From: Candidatus Omnitrophota bacterium
GTDB taxonomy: Bacteria; Omnitrophota; Gorgyraeia; Tantalellales; Tantalellaceae
Assembly: GCA_030631915.1 (NCBI GenBank)
Contig: DAOVKF010000015.1
Span: 1 to 18,055, forward strand
Reading direction: 5' to 3'
DNA: 18,055 bases
Each line of letters begins with the position of its first letter. The stretch's first letter is position 1. The position numbers and the translations under genes were made by a program. Shown here piece after piece: positions 6,611 through 14,114 of the stretch. Below the pieces are notes generated by a model. It saw nothing but the letters and a program-made list of their open reading frames with translations, did not search any database and had not been told where the DNA came from.

Positions 6611-7296
6611 CCATAGCCGTGTTTCTTTATTGTCTCCAGTATTTCCTTTGGGTCACCCATGCAGTGGACTCTCCCCCCCACCAGGACACAACCTTCATCC
6701 GGCTCCACGTAGTCAAAGATGAAGCCTGTGTGGGTAATGATCAAAGCGGCGTTATCTTTATCCCTGTCAAGTATCCTGTTCATGACCCTGCCGACCAGTA
6801 CCGTATTTTCCAGGTCCACCCCGGACTCCGGCTCGTCAAAAAGGCTGAGCCGGGGAGAGCCGGCCACAAGCTGTAACAATTCCGAGCGTTTCAGCTCTCC
6901 GCCGGAAAACCCCAGGTTTATATCTCTATCCAGGAATTCTTTCAACTTGAGTTCCTCCGCATCCCTATCAATATCAAAACCGTCCCGTTTTATCAACTGC
7001 ACCATCTGTCTTGTCTTTACGCCTCTTATACTGGGCGGCCTCTGGAACATCACACCGATACCTGAACGGGCGCGTTCATCAATGCTCAGATCATTTATCC
7101 TTTTGCCGTTAAATATAATGTCCCCCCGTGTGATCCGATAATCGGAAAAACCCATTATGGCCATAAGCAAAGAGGTCTTGCCCGAACCGTTGGGCCCCAG
7201 AAGCGCCATTCGCTGCCCCTTCCTGATATCAAGGTTTATATCGGTCAGGACTTCTTTGCCGGACACCTTAACAGTCAGATTTTTTATCTTCAGCAT
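6550..7296 (-). CDS. sufC: SufC-type ABC ATPase of Fe-S cluster assembly
   Basis: The 248-residue ATPase shows Walker A GPNGSGKT (34-41), a Q-loop near Q85, the signature FSGGE (130-134), Walker B LSLFDEPE (150-157) and a switch histidine in ITHT (H189). The GFSGGELKRSELLQL context and DEPESGVD are characteristic of SufC rather than of transporters, and there is no membrane partner gene. The C-terminal tail has GYGWCVTCEG with C231 and C234, a CxxC pair that could bind metal, followed by a very basic end. The gene precedes and overlaps sufB and starts 34 bases after the FNR-type reductase. It would drive the conformational cycle of the SufB scaffold. The ribosome binding site is weak (AAAGGT about ten bases upstream). 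Confidence 0.93.
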   Translation of the reverse strand: MLKIKNLTVKVSGKEVLTDINLDIRKGQRMALLGPNGSGKTSLLMAIMGFSDYRITRGDIIFNGKRINDLSIDERARSGIGVMFQRPPSIRGVKTRQMVQLIKRDGFDIDRDAEELKLKEFLDRDINLGFSGGELKRSELLQLVAGSPRLSLFDEPESGVDLENTVLVGRVMNRILDRDKDNAALIITHTGFIFDYVEPDEGCVLVGGRVHCMGDPKEILETIKKHGYGWCVTCEGERLKRKSRGKGG

Positions 7297-7330
7297 ATCG
7301 GAACTGGACCTTTAACCGTCACGTTCTTCT

Positions 7331-8044
7331 TTAATAACCCGCGAAATTCTCTTTTCTGATCCTATCTTCGCCGACACTCAATTTATTCCTCAATATGTCA
7401 GTCAGGCCTGCTACCATCACCGGCGGGCCGCAGATATAAAAAACCCTGTCTTCATAGTCGGTAATTTCTTCTTTTATCATCTCATCATCCATAAAACCGG
7501 TCCTGCCCGGCCATGACTGCCTGTCGATGTCCGGTGAAGTCAGGGTATAAACCCCGCGCATATTTTTATTGATCAGGCTCAACCGGTCTAGATCCTGCCT
7601 GAATATAATATCTTCTTCCCTGTTGTTGCCATAAAGCAATACTATGTCTGTCGGCAATCCCTTGTCCGTGACAAACTTGCATATGCTCCTTATGGGCGTT
7701 ATGCCTATCCCTCCGGACAGAAAGGCTATTTTCCGGTATTCTCCTTCAAATGTAAAAGAACCGTAGGGCATCTTCAGCTTTGCCCGATCGCCGGTCTTTG
7801 CGCTATCCAGGGCCCCGGAAAAATCACTTTTGGTGATCCTTTTGGTGAATTCTACATACCCCTTCTCTGTAGGGGAATTGGAGAAGGAAAAATATTTTGT
7901 CCTTTCCACTCCGTCGATCTTCAAAGTCACAGAAAAGAACTGTCCCGGTTTAAAATCCACATCATCTTTTAACCTGAACCGGAAACTTTTAACATTATGC
8001 GTCCGCTGGACTATATCCGATATAGTCGTCTCGAACTCGACCAT
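7331..8044 (-). CDS. ferredoxin-NADP reductase-type FAD/NAD(P)H oxidoreductase
   Basis: The 237-residue protein has an FAD-binding beta-barrel followed by a nucleotide-binding domain. The flavin motif is TKYFSFSNS (49-57), where Lys takes the place of the usual Arg of RxYS. GGIGITP (111-117) binds the pyrophosphate of NAD(P)H. The ICGPPVM segment (204-210) and the terminal NFAGY complete the family signature. There is no 2Fe-2S ferredoxin domain, so electrons must pass to a separate carrier; desulforedoxin or the SUF machinery are candidates by proximity. The ATG at 8044 is chosen over a longer frame because GGGGGAT lies about eight bases upstream and the longer version would overlap the FmdB-like gene. 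It is spaced 14 bases after that gene and 34 before sufC, so it probably belongs to the same operon. Confidence 0.9.
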   Translation of the reverse strand: MVEFETTISDIVQRTHNVKSFRFRLKDDVDFKPGQFFSVTLKIDGVERTKYFSFSNSPTEKGYVEFTKRITKSDFSGALDSAKTGDRAKLKMPYGSFTFEGEYRKIAFLSGGIGITPIRSICKFVTDKGLPTDIVLLYGNNREEDIIFRQDLDRLSLINKNMRGVYTLTSPDIDRQSWPGRTGFMDDEMIKEEITDYEDRVFYICGPPVMVAGLTDILRNKLSVGEDRIRKENFAGY

Positions 8045-8058
8045 CTTTGTATCCCCCT

Positions 8059-8265
8059 TTAGAAAGGGCATGTCCCGGTCGGACAACTGGGTCCGCTGGA
8101 ACCCGATCCGCCGCCGGCTTTACCTATGCTGAACGACCCGATAATTTTCTCGATATTTTTACTGCCGCATTTTTTACATTTAAACTCCGCTTTTTCAGAG
8201 GTCACTCCTACCAGCAGATCGAATTTCCCGCCGCAATCTTTGCATGCGTAAGTAAAAACAGGCAT
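8059..8265 (-). CDS. FmdB-family zinc ribbon protein
   Basis: The 68-residue protein begins MPVFTYACKDCG, the standard opening of the FmdB regulatory-protein family (CxxC zinc ribbon). C8 and C11 form the first knuckle and C30 and C33 (KCKKCGS) the second. A Gly/Ser-rich linker leads to a C-terminal SCPTGTCPF tail with two more cysteines, common in the family. The biochemical role of FmdB proteins is not firmly established; regulation or metal binding is the usual suggestion. The ATG at 8265 is preferred to the GTG at 8274 because GAGGGGG lies about eight bases upstream. It appears to be the first gene of the redox and SUF series, with a promoter-like pair upstream. Confidence 0.9.
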   Translation of the reverse strand: MPVFTYACKDCGGKFDLLVGVTSEKAEFKCKKCGSKNIEKIIGSFSIGKAGGGSGSSGPSCPTGTCPF

Positions 8266-8296
8266 TGTTCTCACCCCCTCTATTTAACCTTTTTAC

Positions 8297-8327
8297 AGTA
8301 TGGGGACTCCCATCTCCCTGATGTCAA
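8297..8327 (-). promoter_or_regulatory. possible promoter before the FmdB-like gene
   Basis: On the minus strand a perfect TTGACA (8322-8327) is followed after 19 bases by CATACT (8297-8302), a four-of-six match to TATAAT. The spacing is longer than ideal. It lies in the 74-base gap after the ATP-grasp gene and would start the redox/SUF operon. Confidence 0.3.
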
Positions 8328-8339
8328 AAATGTCCGATG

Positions 8340-9410
8340 TCAGGAGAACAGGACCCTCCCTTTTTTGCTCAATTCCCCTGCCACACACTCGGCAAGATCA
8401 AACGTCTTTTTTCCGGGCAAACCCGAAAACACGTTAACGTCCAGGACATAAAGGTCCTTAAGGTTCTTATCCGGCATGATGTCTATCCCCGCAAAATTGA
8501 TATTTAACGCCTTTGATACCCTTACGGCCTCTTTTTCCGCCCTGCTGACCAGGCTTCCGGGCAGGATCTCCAGGAGTCCGGAATCTCCCTGACCGCCCTG
8601 GGAAATATTTGTCGTGACCTTACCGGAAGCGTTCTTCCTGGGATAGACATAAATGACCTTGTTGAAAAACGTGTATATCCTGAAGTCCACCTTATTGCCG
8701 TCCAGGATCAACGGGTCCACGGCTTTCTGGATCAGAAAATCATCCCTTAAAAGCTGCCTGAGAAAGCCGGTTTTTCCCGTCACGTCATTGAATCTCCATC
8801 CGTGATCCGACCTTCGACTTATGATCTTATTGTTCTTAAAGATAAAATTCGTCTGCCACCCGGACCGGCTCAGGAACGTAATACCTTTGCCCATCGAGCC
8901 GTACCGGGGTTTAATAAAAAATTCATGCCCGCCCGACAGCTTATCCCTGATCTCTTCCACCCCGGATACATTATACAGCCTGGATTGAGGGATCCGGAAT
9001 TCATCAAGCTTTCTTGTTACGGTTAACTTGTCCCTGTACGCCCCGCATAAACGCGGATCATTGACAAAAACGACCTTTTTACCGGCGAGCTGTTTCTTTA
9101 GCCTGCTTTCCACCATATCCCAGAATCGAACGAATTTTCTGTAAAAGACACGGTTGGCGTATATGCCCCTGTAATTTTTATGCTCGATATGTGAGTCCCA
9201 GTAGGAAAACGGGAAAAACAGGAATATAATGACATTTTCTGTTTTTATACGCGGCATCTTCCCGTCCAGAAGCCGCGTATAATCAGTAGTGGCGTAGTCG
9301 AATCCATGATCCAGGAACGAGGCCTTCGCATGATGCCATTTCCGATATGAATCGTAGTCGGCCTTATCGCCGATGGCCAGGATCGTAATATCTCTTTTCT
9401 CTTTATTCAT
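8340..9410 (-). CDS. ATP-grasp family ligase
   Basis: The 356-residue protein has an N-terminal domain of about 120 residues without a recognised family, then an ATP-grasp fold. DKLTVTRKL (127-135) opens it and FIKPRYGSMGKG (165-176) is the ATP-binding Lys and glycine-rich loop. VDFRIYTFFNKV (241-252) follows, and the C-terminal metal and phosphate ligands appear as GIDIMPD (308-314) and LDVNVFSG (323-330), with D310, D324 and N326. These are the marks of an enzyme that forms an acylphosphate and joins a carboxylate to an amine or similar group, as in RimK- or YheC/D-like proteins. The substrate is unknown. Its ATG overlaps the end of the upstream lysine-ketoglutarate-reductase-like gene by eight bases (ATGAATAA), so the two are translationally coupled and likely act in one pathway. 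Confidence 0.88.
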   Translation of the reverse strand: MNKEKRDITILAIGDKADYDSYRKWHHAKASFLDHGFDYATTDYTRLLDGKMPRIKTENVIIFLFFPFSYWDSHIEHKNYRGIYANRVFYRKFVRFWDMVESRLKKQLAGKKVVFVNDPRLCGAYRDKLTVTRKLDEFRIPQSRLYNVSGVEEIRDKLSGGHEFFIKPRYGSMGKGITFLSRSGWQTNFIFKNNKIISRRSDHGWRFNDVTGKTGFLRQLLRDDFLIQKAVDPLILDGNKVDFRIYTFFNKVIYVYPRKNASGKVTTNISQGGQGDSGLLEILPGSLVSRAEKEAVRVSKALNINFAGIDIMPDKNLKDLYVLDVNVFSGLPGKKTFDLAECVAGELSKKGRVLFS

Positions 9411-10737
9411 GGGAAACGACCGGAACCTTCTGCCGGATATACTTTCCTAAATACCTGAAATCCGCGGCCAGTTTACCATCCTGCGCGATAACGGCCCGGC
9501 GGATCTCAGCGGGGACCGCCGCGTGACGGGTGATATCTTTTACGCCGTGGGACGCGATCTGATACACGTAGTCCCGGATAAGGCCGCTGAATTCCCGCGA
9601 GGAGTCCCGGGGCAACTCGGCGGGGAGGTTATCCACGGACAGAACCGTGACGCCTTCCGCCTTATATCCGTCGACAAAGGTATTCACCCCGGGAAGGTAC
9701 GTAAACGTCGGATCGTCAGGAGTCGTCGTCCTATAAGTTAATTCAACGGCGCCATTAACGTCACAGGATACATCAGCGATGAATTCCAGGCGGAAAGGTC
9801 TCTTCCCCGCCAGGTTCCGAACCATCTTTCTGGTCACCATCCGTGGATATCTGCTGTCCCAGTAACTGCCGTGAACAAGAACATTGAGATAAGGAAGATA
9901 CGCGTCCATATTGGATTCGAACCTTCCGGGATATTTGAGATATTCCTCGGAATAAAAGGACCTGCCGCTTCTGGAACGGAATTTTTCCTCCCGGAGAAAA
10001 ACTATTTTATAAACTCTGTTCTGCATCCATTTCCGGTGCCGTATAAACCGCGGAATATCCCGGGGGGAGATCTCCACGGGATCCAGTGATCCAAGGAGCT
10101 CCTGCACCCCGCCCGAGACGTTCCCATGGCCCGTGATGCCGATAATAAAAGGACAGAGCTTTTTCTCAAATCCCCGGCGTTTGACCTTCCGGCCGACTCC
10201 TTCAACGGCCTCTTTCACCGCTTTTAAAGAACCGTATTCTCGCGCGGGACGGATCGATGAAAACGGATTCTTGATCCCCTTCCATTCCAGTTTCCTGCCC
10301 AGATAATGCAGGCTGTCGACCATGCCGCAGATCCCCGCGAACCTGCCGAAATAGACAAGGCGCCTGCCGCACGGATCACATATCTTTTCATGATCGATCA
10401 GCGTGATCTTTTTCTCAAGACACGCCCTGAGAAACGGCATGGCCGGGGACTGTTCTTTGCAGACATGCGGAAATACCATGTATATCCTGTCTTCATACAG
10501 CTCATCCACGCGCGGCGCTTTGACCCCCACTAAAAAAGCGGCTTTCCTGAACTTATCCAGGACCCTGGCTCCCGAGCTTCGGTATTCCCGGTCACTGAAA
10601 GCCCTCTCCGGGCTGCTTTCCACTTCCACGGACACGCCCCGTTCGACCAGCCAGTTCACGTCAGACGGCACCAGCGGCGCGCGGCTCTCCCCTTCCCCGG
10701 CCGGCCTCAATATACCTACTACCAGATTTTTCCTCAT
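9403..10737 (-). CDS. lysine-ketoglutarate reductase-like (saccharopine-forming type) protein
   Basis: The 444-residue protein resembles, over its whole length, the N-terminal reductase half of the bifunctional alpha-aminoadipic semialdehyde synthase of eukaryotes, which condenses lysine with 2-oxoglutarate to saccharopine. Shared landmarks are SRAPLVPSDV (18-27), VGVKAP with K73 and FPHVCKEQ with H91, which match the Lys/His pair of the alanine-dehydrogenase-like fold. Further ones are the FGRFAGICGM segment, GHGNVSGGVQE (glycine-rich nucleotide loop), NVLVHGSYWD, and SVDNLPAELP near the end. The saccharopine dehydrogenase half is absent and not nearby. Substrate is therefore inferred from homology only; another amino acid and 2-oxo acid pair is possible. 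AGGAG lies 12 bases upstream of the ATG. It precedes and overlaps the ATP-grasp gene. Confidence 0.85.
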   Translation of the reverse strand: MRKNLVVGILRPAGEGESRAPLVPSDVNWLVERGVSVEVESSPERAFSDREYRSSGARVLDKFRKAAFLVGVKAPRVDELYEDRIYMVFPHVCKEQSPAMPFLRACLEKKITLIDHEKICDPCGRRLVYFGRFAGICGMVDSLHYLGRKLEWKGIKNPFSSIRPAREYGSLKAVKEAVEGVGRKVKRRGFEKKLCPFIIGITGHGNVSGGVQELLGSLDPVEISPRDIPRFIRHRKWMQNRVYKIVFLREEKFRSRSGRSFYSEEYLKYPGRFESNMDAYLPYLNVLVHGSYWDSRYPRMVTRKMVRNLAGKRPFRLEFIADVSCDVNGAVELTYRTTTPDDPTFTYLPGVNTFVDGYKAEGVTVLSVDNLPAELPRDSSREFSGLIRDYVYQIASHGVKDITRHAAVPAEIRRAVIAQDGKLAADFRYLGKYIRQKVPVVSHE

Positions 10738-10783
10738 TTTCAGGGATATCTCCTATAAGTGGGACCTCAAAAATTCCCCCGGC

Positions 10784-12016
10784 TCAAGACCCGCCGGACG
10801 TTTCGATCTCCCCGGCTTTCTTGAGCATTATTTTCGCCAGAACAGGGCCGACCAGCTCATGTATGACCGCGGATCCTATGATAAGGCTTATCATGATATC
10901 CGATATCGCCTCGAACGCGGGATCCTGTTTCATCATCAGGGCCAGGCCTATGACAATGCCTCCCTGGGGGATCAAACCGCCGGCGGTGTACTTCCTCACG
11001 GACGGGGACGACCCGGCAATGGCCGCGCCCAGCATGGTCCCTGAAACTTTTCCGACAGTCCTGAACAGGATAAAGCACAACAGGAGCGGCCCTGTGGCCG
11101 CCAGAACGGAAAAATCAAGATGCATTCCGCTCAACGTGAAAAACAGGACGAATATCAACTCGTCAACGTAACGTTCCATGACCTTGAATATCTTCTCTCT
11201 CTTTTCGTTAAAGTTCACGACAACAACGCCCATGGTCATTATTGCCAGCAGTTCATTGACGCCGATAACCGTCGCGAGACCGAAACAGCCCGCCAGAAGC
11301 CCGAATATCACCATGATAAAGACACCCTCGGTCTCCTTTTTTATAAAAGCGGTAATGGCGTTAAAAACAGAGCCAAGGGCGGCCCCGAGGACCAGCGAAC
11401 CGGTTATGATGAACAAAGGACGCAATAAAGTGGTGGGTATACTGAAACGTTCATGCGCAATAAGGGCCCCGGCGATCACTACCGCGACGCTGTAATTTAT
11501 GATGCCCAGGACATCGTCGAACGCGGCAACGCCCAGCATGGTGGAGGAAACTTCCCCGTCCGGATGATATTCCTGCTTGACGGCCAGGGTCGCGGACGGA
11601 TCGGTCGGCGACCCGAGAGAACCGGCCAGGAGGGCCAGGGGTATGAAAACCGATGTCCAGGTCGCCCCGGGTATCCGCGCAAAAAAAGGCGTTATTGCCA
11701 GAAAACCCGCAAAGATAGCCAGGAACGCGAATTCGGCCTCAAAGACAGTGATACAAAATATTCCTCTGCCCAGTTCTTTCACACGGGAATACAGGAGTGT
11801 CCCGCCTATCGAGAAAGTAATGAACGCGAGAGCGATATTCGTGACGATCACGGTATGTTCTGGAAAATTCCCGGGGATAAAACGGGATATGGAAGGATTT
11901 AACAGGACACCTGCCGTGATATAACCCGTGACCTTGGGGAGCCCTATCCTCTCGGCTATTTCTCCGCATATGAAACCGGTGAAAACAATAATTCCTACGA
12001 TCAGGATCGTACTCAT
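10784..12016 (-). CDS. Na+(K+)/H+ antiporter, CPA family
   Basis: The 410-residue integral membrane protein has about a dozen hydrophobic segments and belongs to the sodium/proton exchanger superfamily. The unwound crossing helix appears as GSPTDPSATLA with T138-D139-P140, and the ion-binding pair as AFDDVLGI with D167-D168. Two adjacent aspartates are typical of electrogenic CPA2-type transporters such as NapA-like and Kef-like proteins. There is no C-terminal RCK/TrkA nucleotide-binding domain, so gating by that means is not expected. The gene starts 20 bases after the REC-GGDEF gene, with only a distant GGGGG as a ribosome binding site, so translation may depend on read-through from upstream. 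Whether it carries Na+ or K+ cannot be told from the sequence. Confidence 0.9.
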   Translation of the reverse strand: MSTILIVGIIVFTGFICGEIAERIGLPKVTGYITAGVLLNPSISRFIPGNFPEHTVIVTNIALAFITFSIGGTLLYSRVKELGRGIFCITVFEAEFAFLAIFAGFLAITPFFARIPGATWTSVFIPLALLAGSLGSPTDPSATLAVKQEYHPDGEVSSTMLGVAAFDDVLGIINYSVAVVIAGALIAHERFSIPTTLLRPLFIITGSLVLGAALGSVFNAITAFIKKETEGVFIMVIFGLLAGCFGLATVIGVNELLAIMTMGVVVVNFNEKREKIFKVMERYVDELIFVLFFTLSGMHLDFSVLAATGPLLLCFILFRTVGKVSGTMLGAAIAGSSPSVRKYTAGGLIPQGGIVIGLALMMKQDPAFEAISDIMISLIIGSAVIHELVGPVLAKIMLKKAGEIETSGGS

Positions 12017-12036
12017 ATTTAATAGGAAACGCCCCC

Positions 12037-12945
12037 TTAACCGTCGTTCTGACCCCTGTCTCCGCGTTTCGCGTTCTTTTCCTTATACATGTTCGCATCG
12101 GCCTTCTCGAAAAGTTGTTCCTCGCTTTCGATGCTGTTCGTGTAAGACGAAATACCTATGCTTACGGAGAGATATATTTTCACGTCCTTATCCTTCAGGC
12201 TGAGACATTCACTGTTTATCCTGTCGCGCAGCCTTTCTATGACCTGTCCCGAGCCGGAGGCGTCGGTCTCCGGAAAAATAACGGCGAACTCGTCCCCGCC
12301 GTACCGGGTGACTATATCGGCGTCTCTTGTGGACTGCTGCAGTATCATGGCGATCCTCTTCAGGACATGGCTTCCGACCATGTGGCCGTAAGTGTCATTT
12401 ATGACCTTGAGCCCGTCCACGTCTATGACCGCGAGCGAGAAAATACTGTTATATCTCCTGGCCATGTTGAACAGCTGGGTGATCAGTTTCTGGAAATAAT
12501 GCACATTATACAGACCTGTAAGCCCGTCCGTCATGGATATCTCCTCATAATATCTTCTCCTGTCCAGCGCTGAAGCGATCCTCGCGAGAAGCTCCTCACT
12601 CTCAAACGGTTTAGTTATATAATCATCTATTCCAAAACCAAAGCCCTTCATCTTGTCTGACAGGTCGTTCAGACCCGTCAAAAATATGACCGGGATGCCC
12701 GAAAGAAAAGAGTTCCTGTTTAATTCTGTCTTCACTTCCATGCCGTCCATATCCGGCATCATTATATCCAGGACAATAAGATCGGGCAGCAGTTCCTCCA
12801 CCTTTGAAAGCGCCTCCTTCCCTGATGTCGCGGTAAACACGTCATATCCCGCATCGGACAATATCATGGACAACACCTTCAGCATATCCTGCTCGTCGTC
12901 AACGACCAATATCTCCGCTTTTCTTTTTGCCCTGGCATTCTCCAT
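12037..12945 (-). CDS. response regulator with REC and GGDEF domains (diguanylate cyclase)
   Basis: The 302-residue protein has a receiver domain at about residues 11-127 and a GGDEF domain at about 137-295. Receiver residues are the acidic pair D16-D17, the phosphoacceptor D60 in VLDIMMPDMDG, T90 and K112. The cyclase has the intact active-site motif RYGGDEF (216-220 for GGDEF). An inhibitory site R207-D-A-D210 sits five residues upstream, so it should make c-di-GMP and be subject to product inhibition. The domain layout is PleD-like with one receiver. No cognate histidine kinase is in the window. GGAG lies five bases before the ATG, and an extended -10 promoter lies 36 bases upstream. The last codons (RGQNDG) are encoded by a copy of the dispersed CTGACCCC repeat. 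Confidence 0.95.
   Translation of the reverse strand: MENARAKRKAEILVVDDEQDMLKVLSMILSDAGYDVFTATSGKEALSKVEELLPDLIVLDIMMPDMDGMEVKTELNRNSFLSGIPVIFLTGLNDLSDKMKGFGFGIDDYITKPFESEELLARIASALDRRRYYEEISMTDGLTGLYNVHYFQKLITQLFNMARRYNSIFSLAVIDVDGLKVINDTYGHMVGSHVLKRIAMILQQSTRDADIVTRYGGDEFAVIFPETDASGSGQVIERLRDRINSECLSLKDKDVKIYLSVSIGISSYTNSIESEEQLFEKADANMYKEKNAKRGDRGQNDG
12048..12060. repeat. TCTGACCCCTGTC repeat unit inside the 3' end of the GGDEF gene
   Basis: These 13 bases are identical to 15980-15992. The copy lies within the last codons of the diguanylate cyclase gene, suggesting that a repeat insertion or end recombination set the present C-terminus. Confidence 0.5.
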
Positions 12946-12980
12946 TCCGGCTCCGTCTTTTTACATCCGAATTACACTTA

Positions 12981-12989
12981 ATTATACCA
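12981..12989 (-). promoter_or_regulatory. extended -10 promoter for the REC-GGDEF operon
   Basis: On the minus strand TGGTATAAT combines a perfect TATAAT (12981-12986) with the TGn extension. No good TTGACA is visible at the usual distance, which is common for extended -10 promoters. It lies 36 bases upstream of the start codon, in the 81-base gap after the NAPRTase gene, and could serve the antiporter and reductase genes as well. Confidence 0.5.
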
Positions 12990-13026
12990 CACAAGAAAGG
13001 GACACGGGAACAGGACGGGTATATTT

Positions 13027-14094
13027 TCATTCAACGGGGTTCAACCGCGGATTGGGCTTATATCCCCGGCCCGTCTTAGCGCCGGACCTGCCGTTCACCC
13101 TGACAATGTCCGCCGTGAAATCCACTTTTTCCCTGAACAGCGCCGAGCCGACCCCGACAGCGTCAAAAGGCACGTCAAGCTCGATAAACCTGTGTATCTT
13201 TTCCTCTGTAAAACCGCTTGATATTATTATCCTGACATAATCGAACCCGTTTCTGTCAAGGGCCTCTCTCGCCTTAAAAACAAGCTCCGGACACACTCCG
13301 TAAGACTTTTCCCCGGCACTGGTGACGGACTTATCCTTCACGTCCCCCGCGGTATCAAACCTTACCCCCCACAATCTCCTGCCGAGCGCCTCAGCGACTT
13401 TCAGGGAAGTCCCCACGCAGTCATTGTCAAAATCTACCAGAACTACGCGCTGGATGTCTTCCGGCATATACCTGTCAAAAGCCAGGGCCGCTTTAACGGT
13501 ATCCCCGTTATAAGCGGCTATCAGCCCGTGCGGAACCGTGCCGAGTCCCTCCTCCCCCCACCAGGAACCCTGGGCGTCGGTCGAAACGCCAAGCGCGCCT
13601 GATATAAAAGCGGCATAACCGTCCGTGGTCTGGACCCTGTAATGATCGAACCTGGCCGGGAAGAACAGCACCTTCTTGCCGCCGGCGCCGGCGGCCCTGA
13701 CGACCTTTCTTACCGCCGTGGCGACTGCCGTGGGACGGGCAATGACCCCAAGATAAACGGTCTCAAGATGGACGAAAGTGCTGTAATCGCCCTTAACTGT
13801 CATGACCGTTTCACCCGCTTTTACTTCGTCCCCGTCGTACAGCGCCATTATCTTCAGCCCCTCCGGCCTGTCCGCGCACAGCCGGAGCACGGCTATGGCC
13901 TCGTCCAGTCCGCAGACAACCGCATCGGCTCTGCAGAATATCTGCATCAGGCCTTCCGAATGATTATTATCTTTTTCGAGTATTTCTTTCGTGCGGACAA
14001 AATATTTATCGCTGTACCAGCCCCTTTTTATCTTATCCACCGGCATGTCAAAGACCGCGGGTTCAAGCCTCTTTCCGTACTGCCACTGGGCCAT
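13027..14094 (-). CDS. pncB: nicotinate phosphoribosyltransferase
   Basis: The enzyme attaches nicotinate to phosphoribosyl pyrophosphate to make nicotinate mononucleotide, the Preiss-Handler entry into NAD synthesis. The 355-residue protein shows YSDKYF (27-32) and the FFPARFD segment. It also shows a GTVPHG segment with H189, where the family has its phosphorylatable histidine. VDFDNDC (220-226), RFDT (245-248), a SSGFTEEKI segment and VGVGSALF (313-320) build the phosphate-binding end of the barrel. It is on the short side for the family and lacks the long C-terminal extension. The ATG at 14094 is used because AAGGAAAG lies upstream; a frame to 14169 would overlap pncA by 55 bases. It follows pncA by 20 bases, which strongly supports nicotinate as substrate. 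Confidence 0.9.
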   Translation of the reverse strand: MAQWQYGKRLEPAVFDMPVDKIKRGWYSDKYFVRTKEILEKDNNHSEGLMQIFCRADAVVCGLDEAIAVLRLCADRPEGLKIMALYDGDEVKAGETVMTVKGDYSTFVHLETVYLGVIARPTAVATAVRKVVRAAGAGGKKVLFFPARFDHYRVQTTDGYAAFISGALGVSTDAQGSWWGEEGLGTVPHGLIAAYNGDTVKAALAFDRYMPEDIQRVVLVDFDNDCVGTSLKVAEALGRRLWGVRFDTAGDVKDKSVTSAGEKSYGVCPELVFKAREALDRNGFDYVRIIISSGFTEEKIHRFIELDVPFDAVGVGSALFREKVDFTADIVRVNGRSGAKTGRGYKPNPRLNPVE

Positions 14095-14114
14095 TTTCTT
14101 TCCTTCGGACCGCT

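Noticed and set aside
11453..11902. Plus-strand open frame of 149 codons opposite the antiporter gene.
   Set aside because: It is rich in Arg, Gly and Glu in the pattern expected from the antisense of a hydrophobic GC-rich gene, and the antiporter has clear family motifs.
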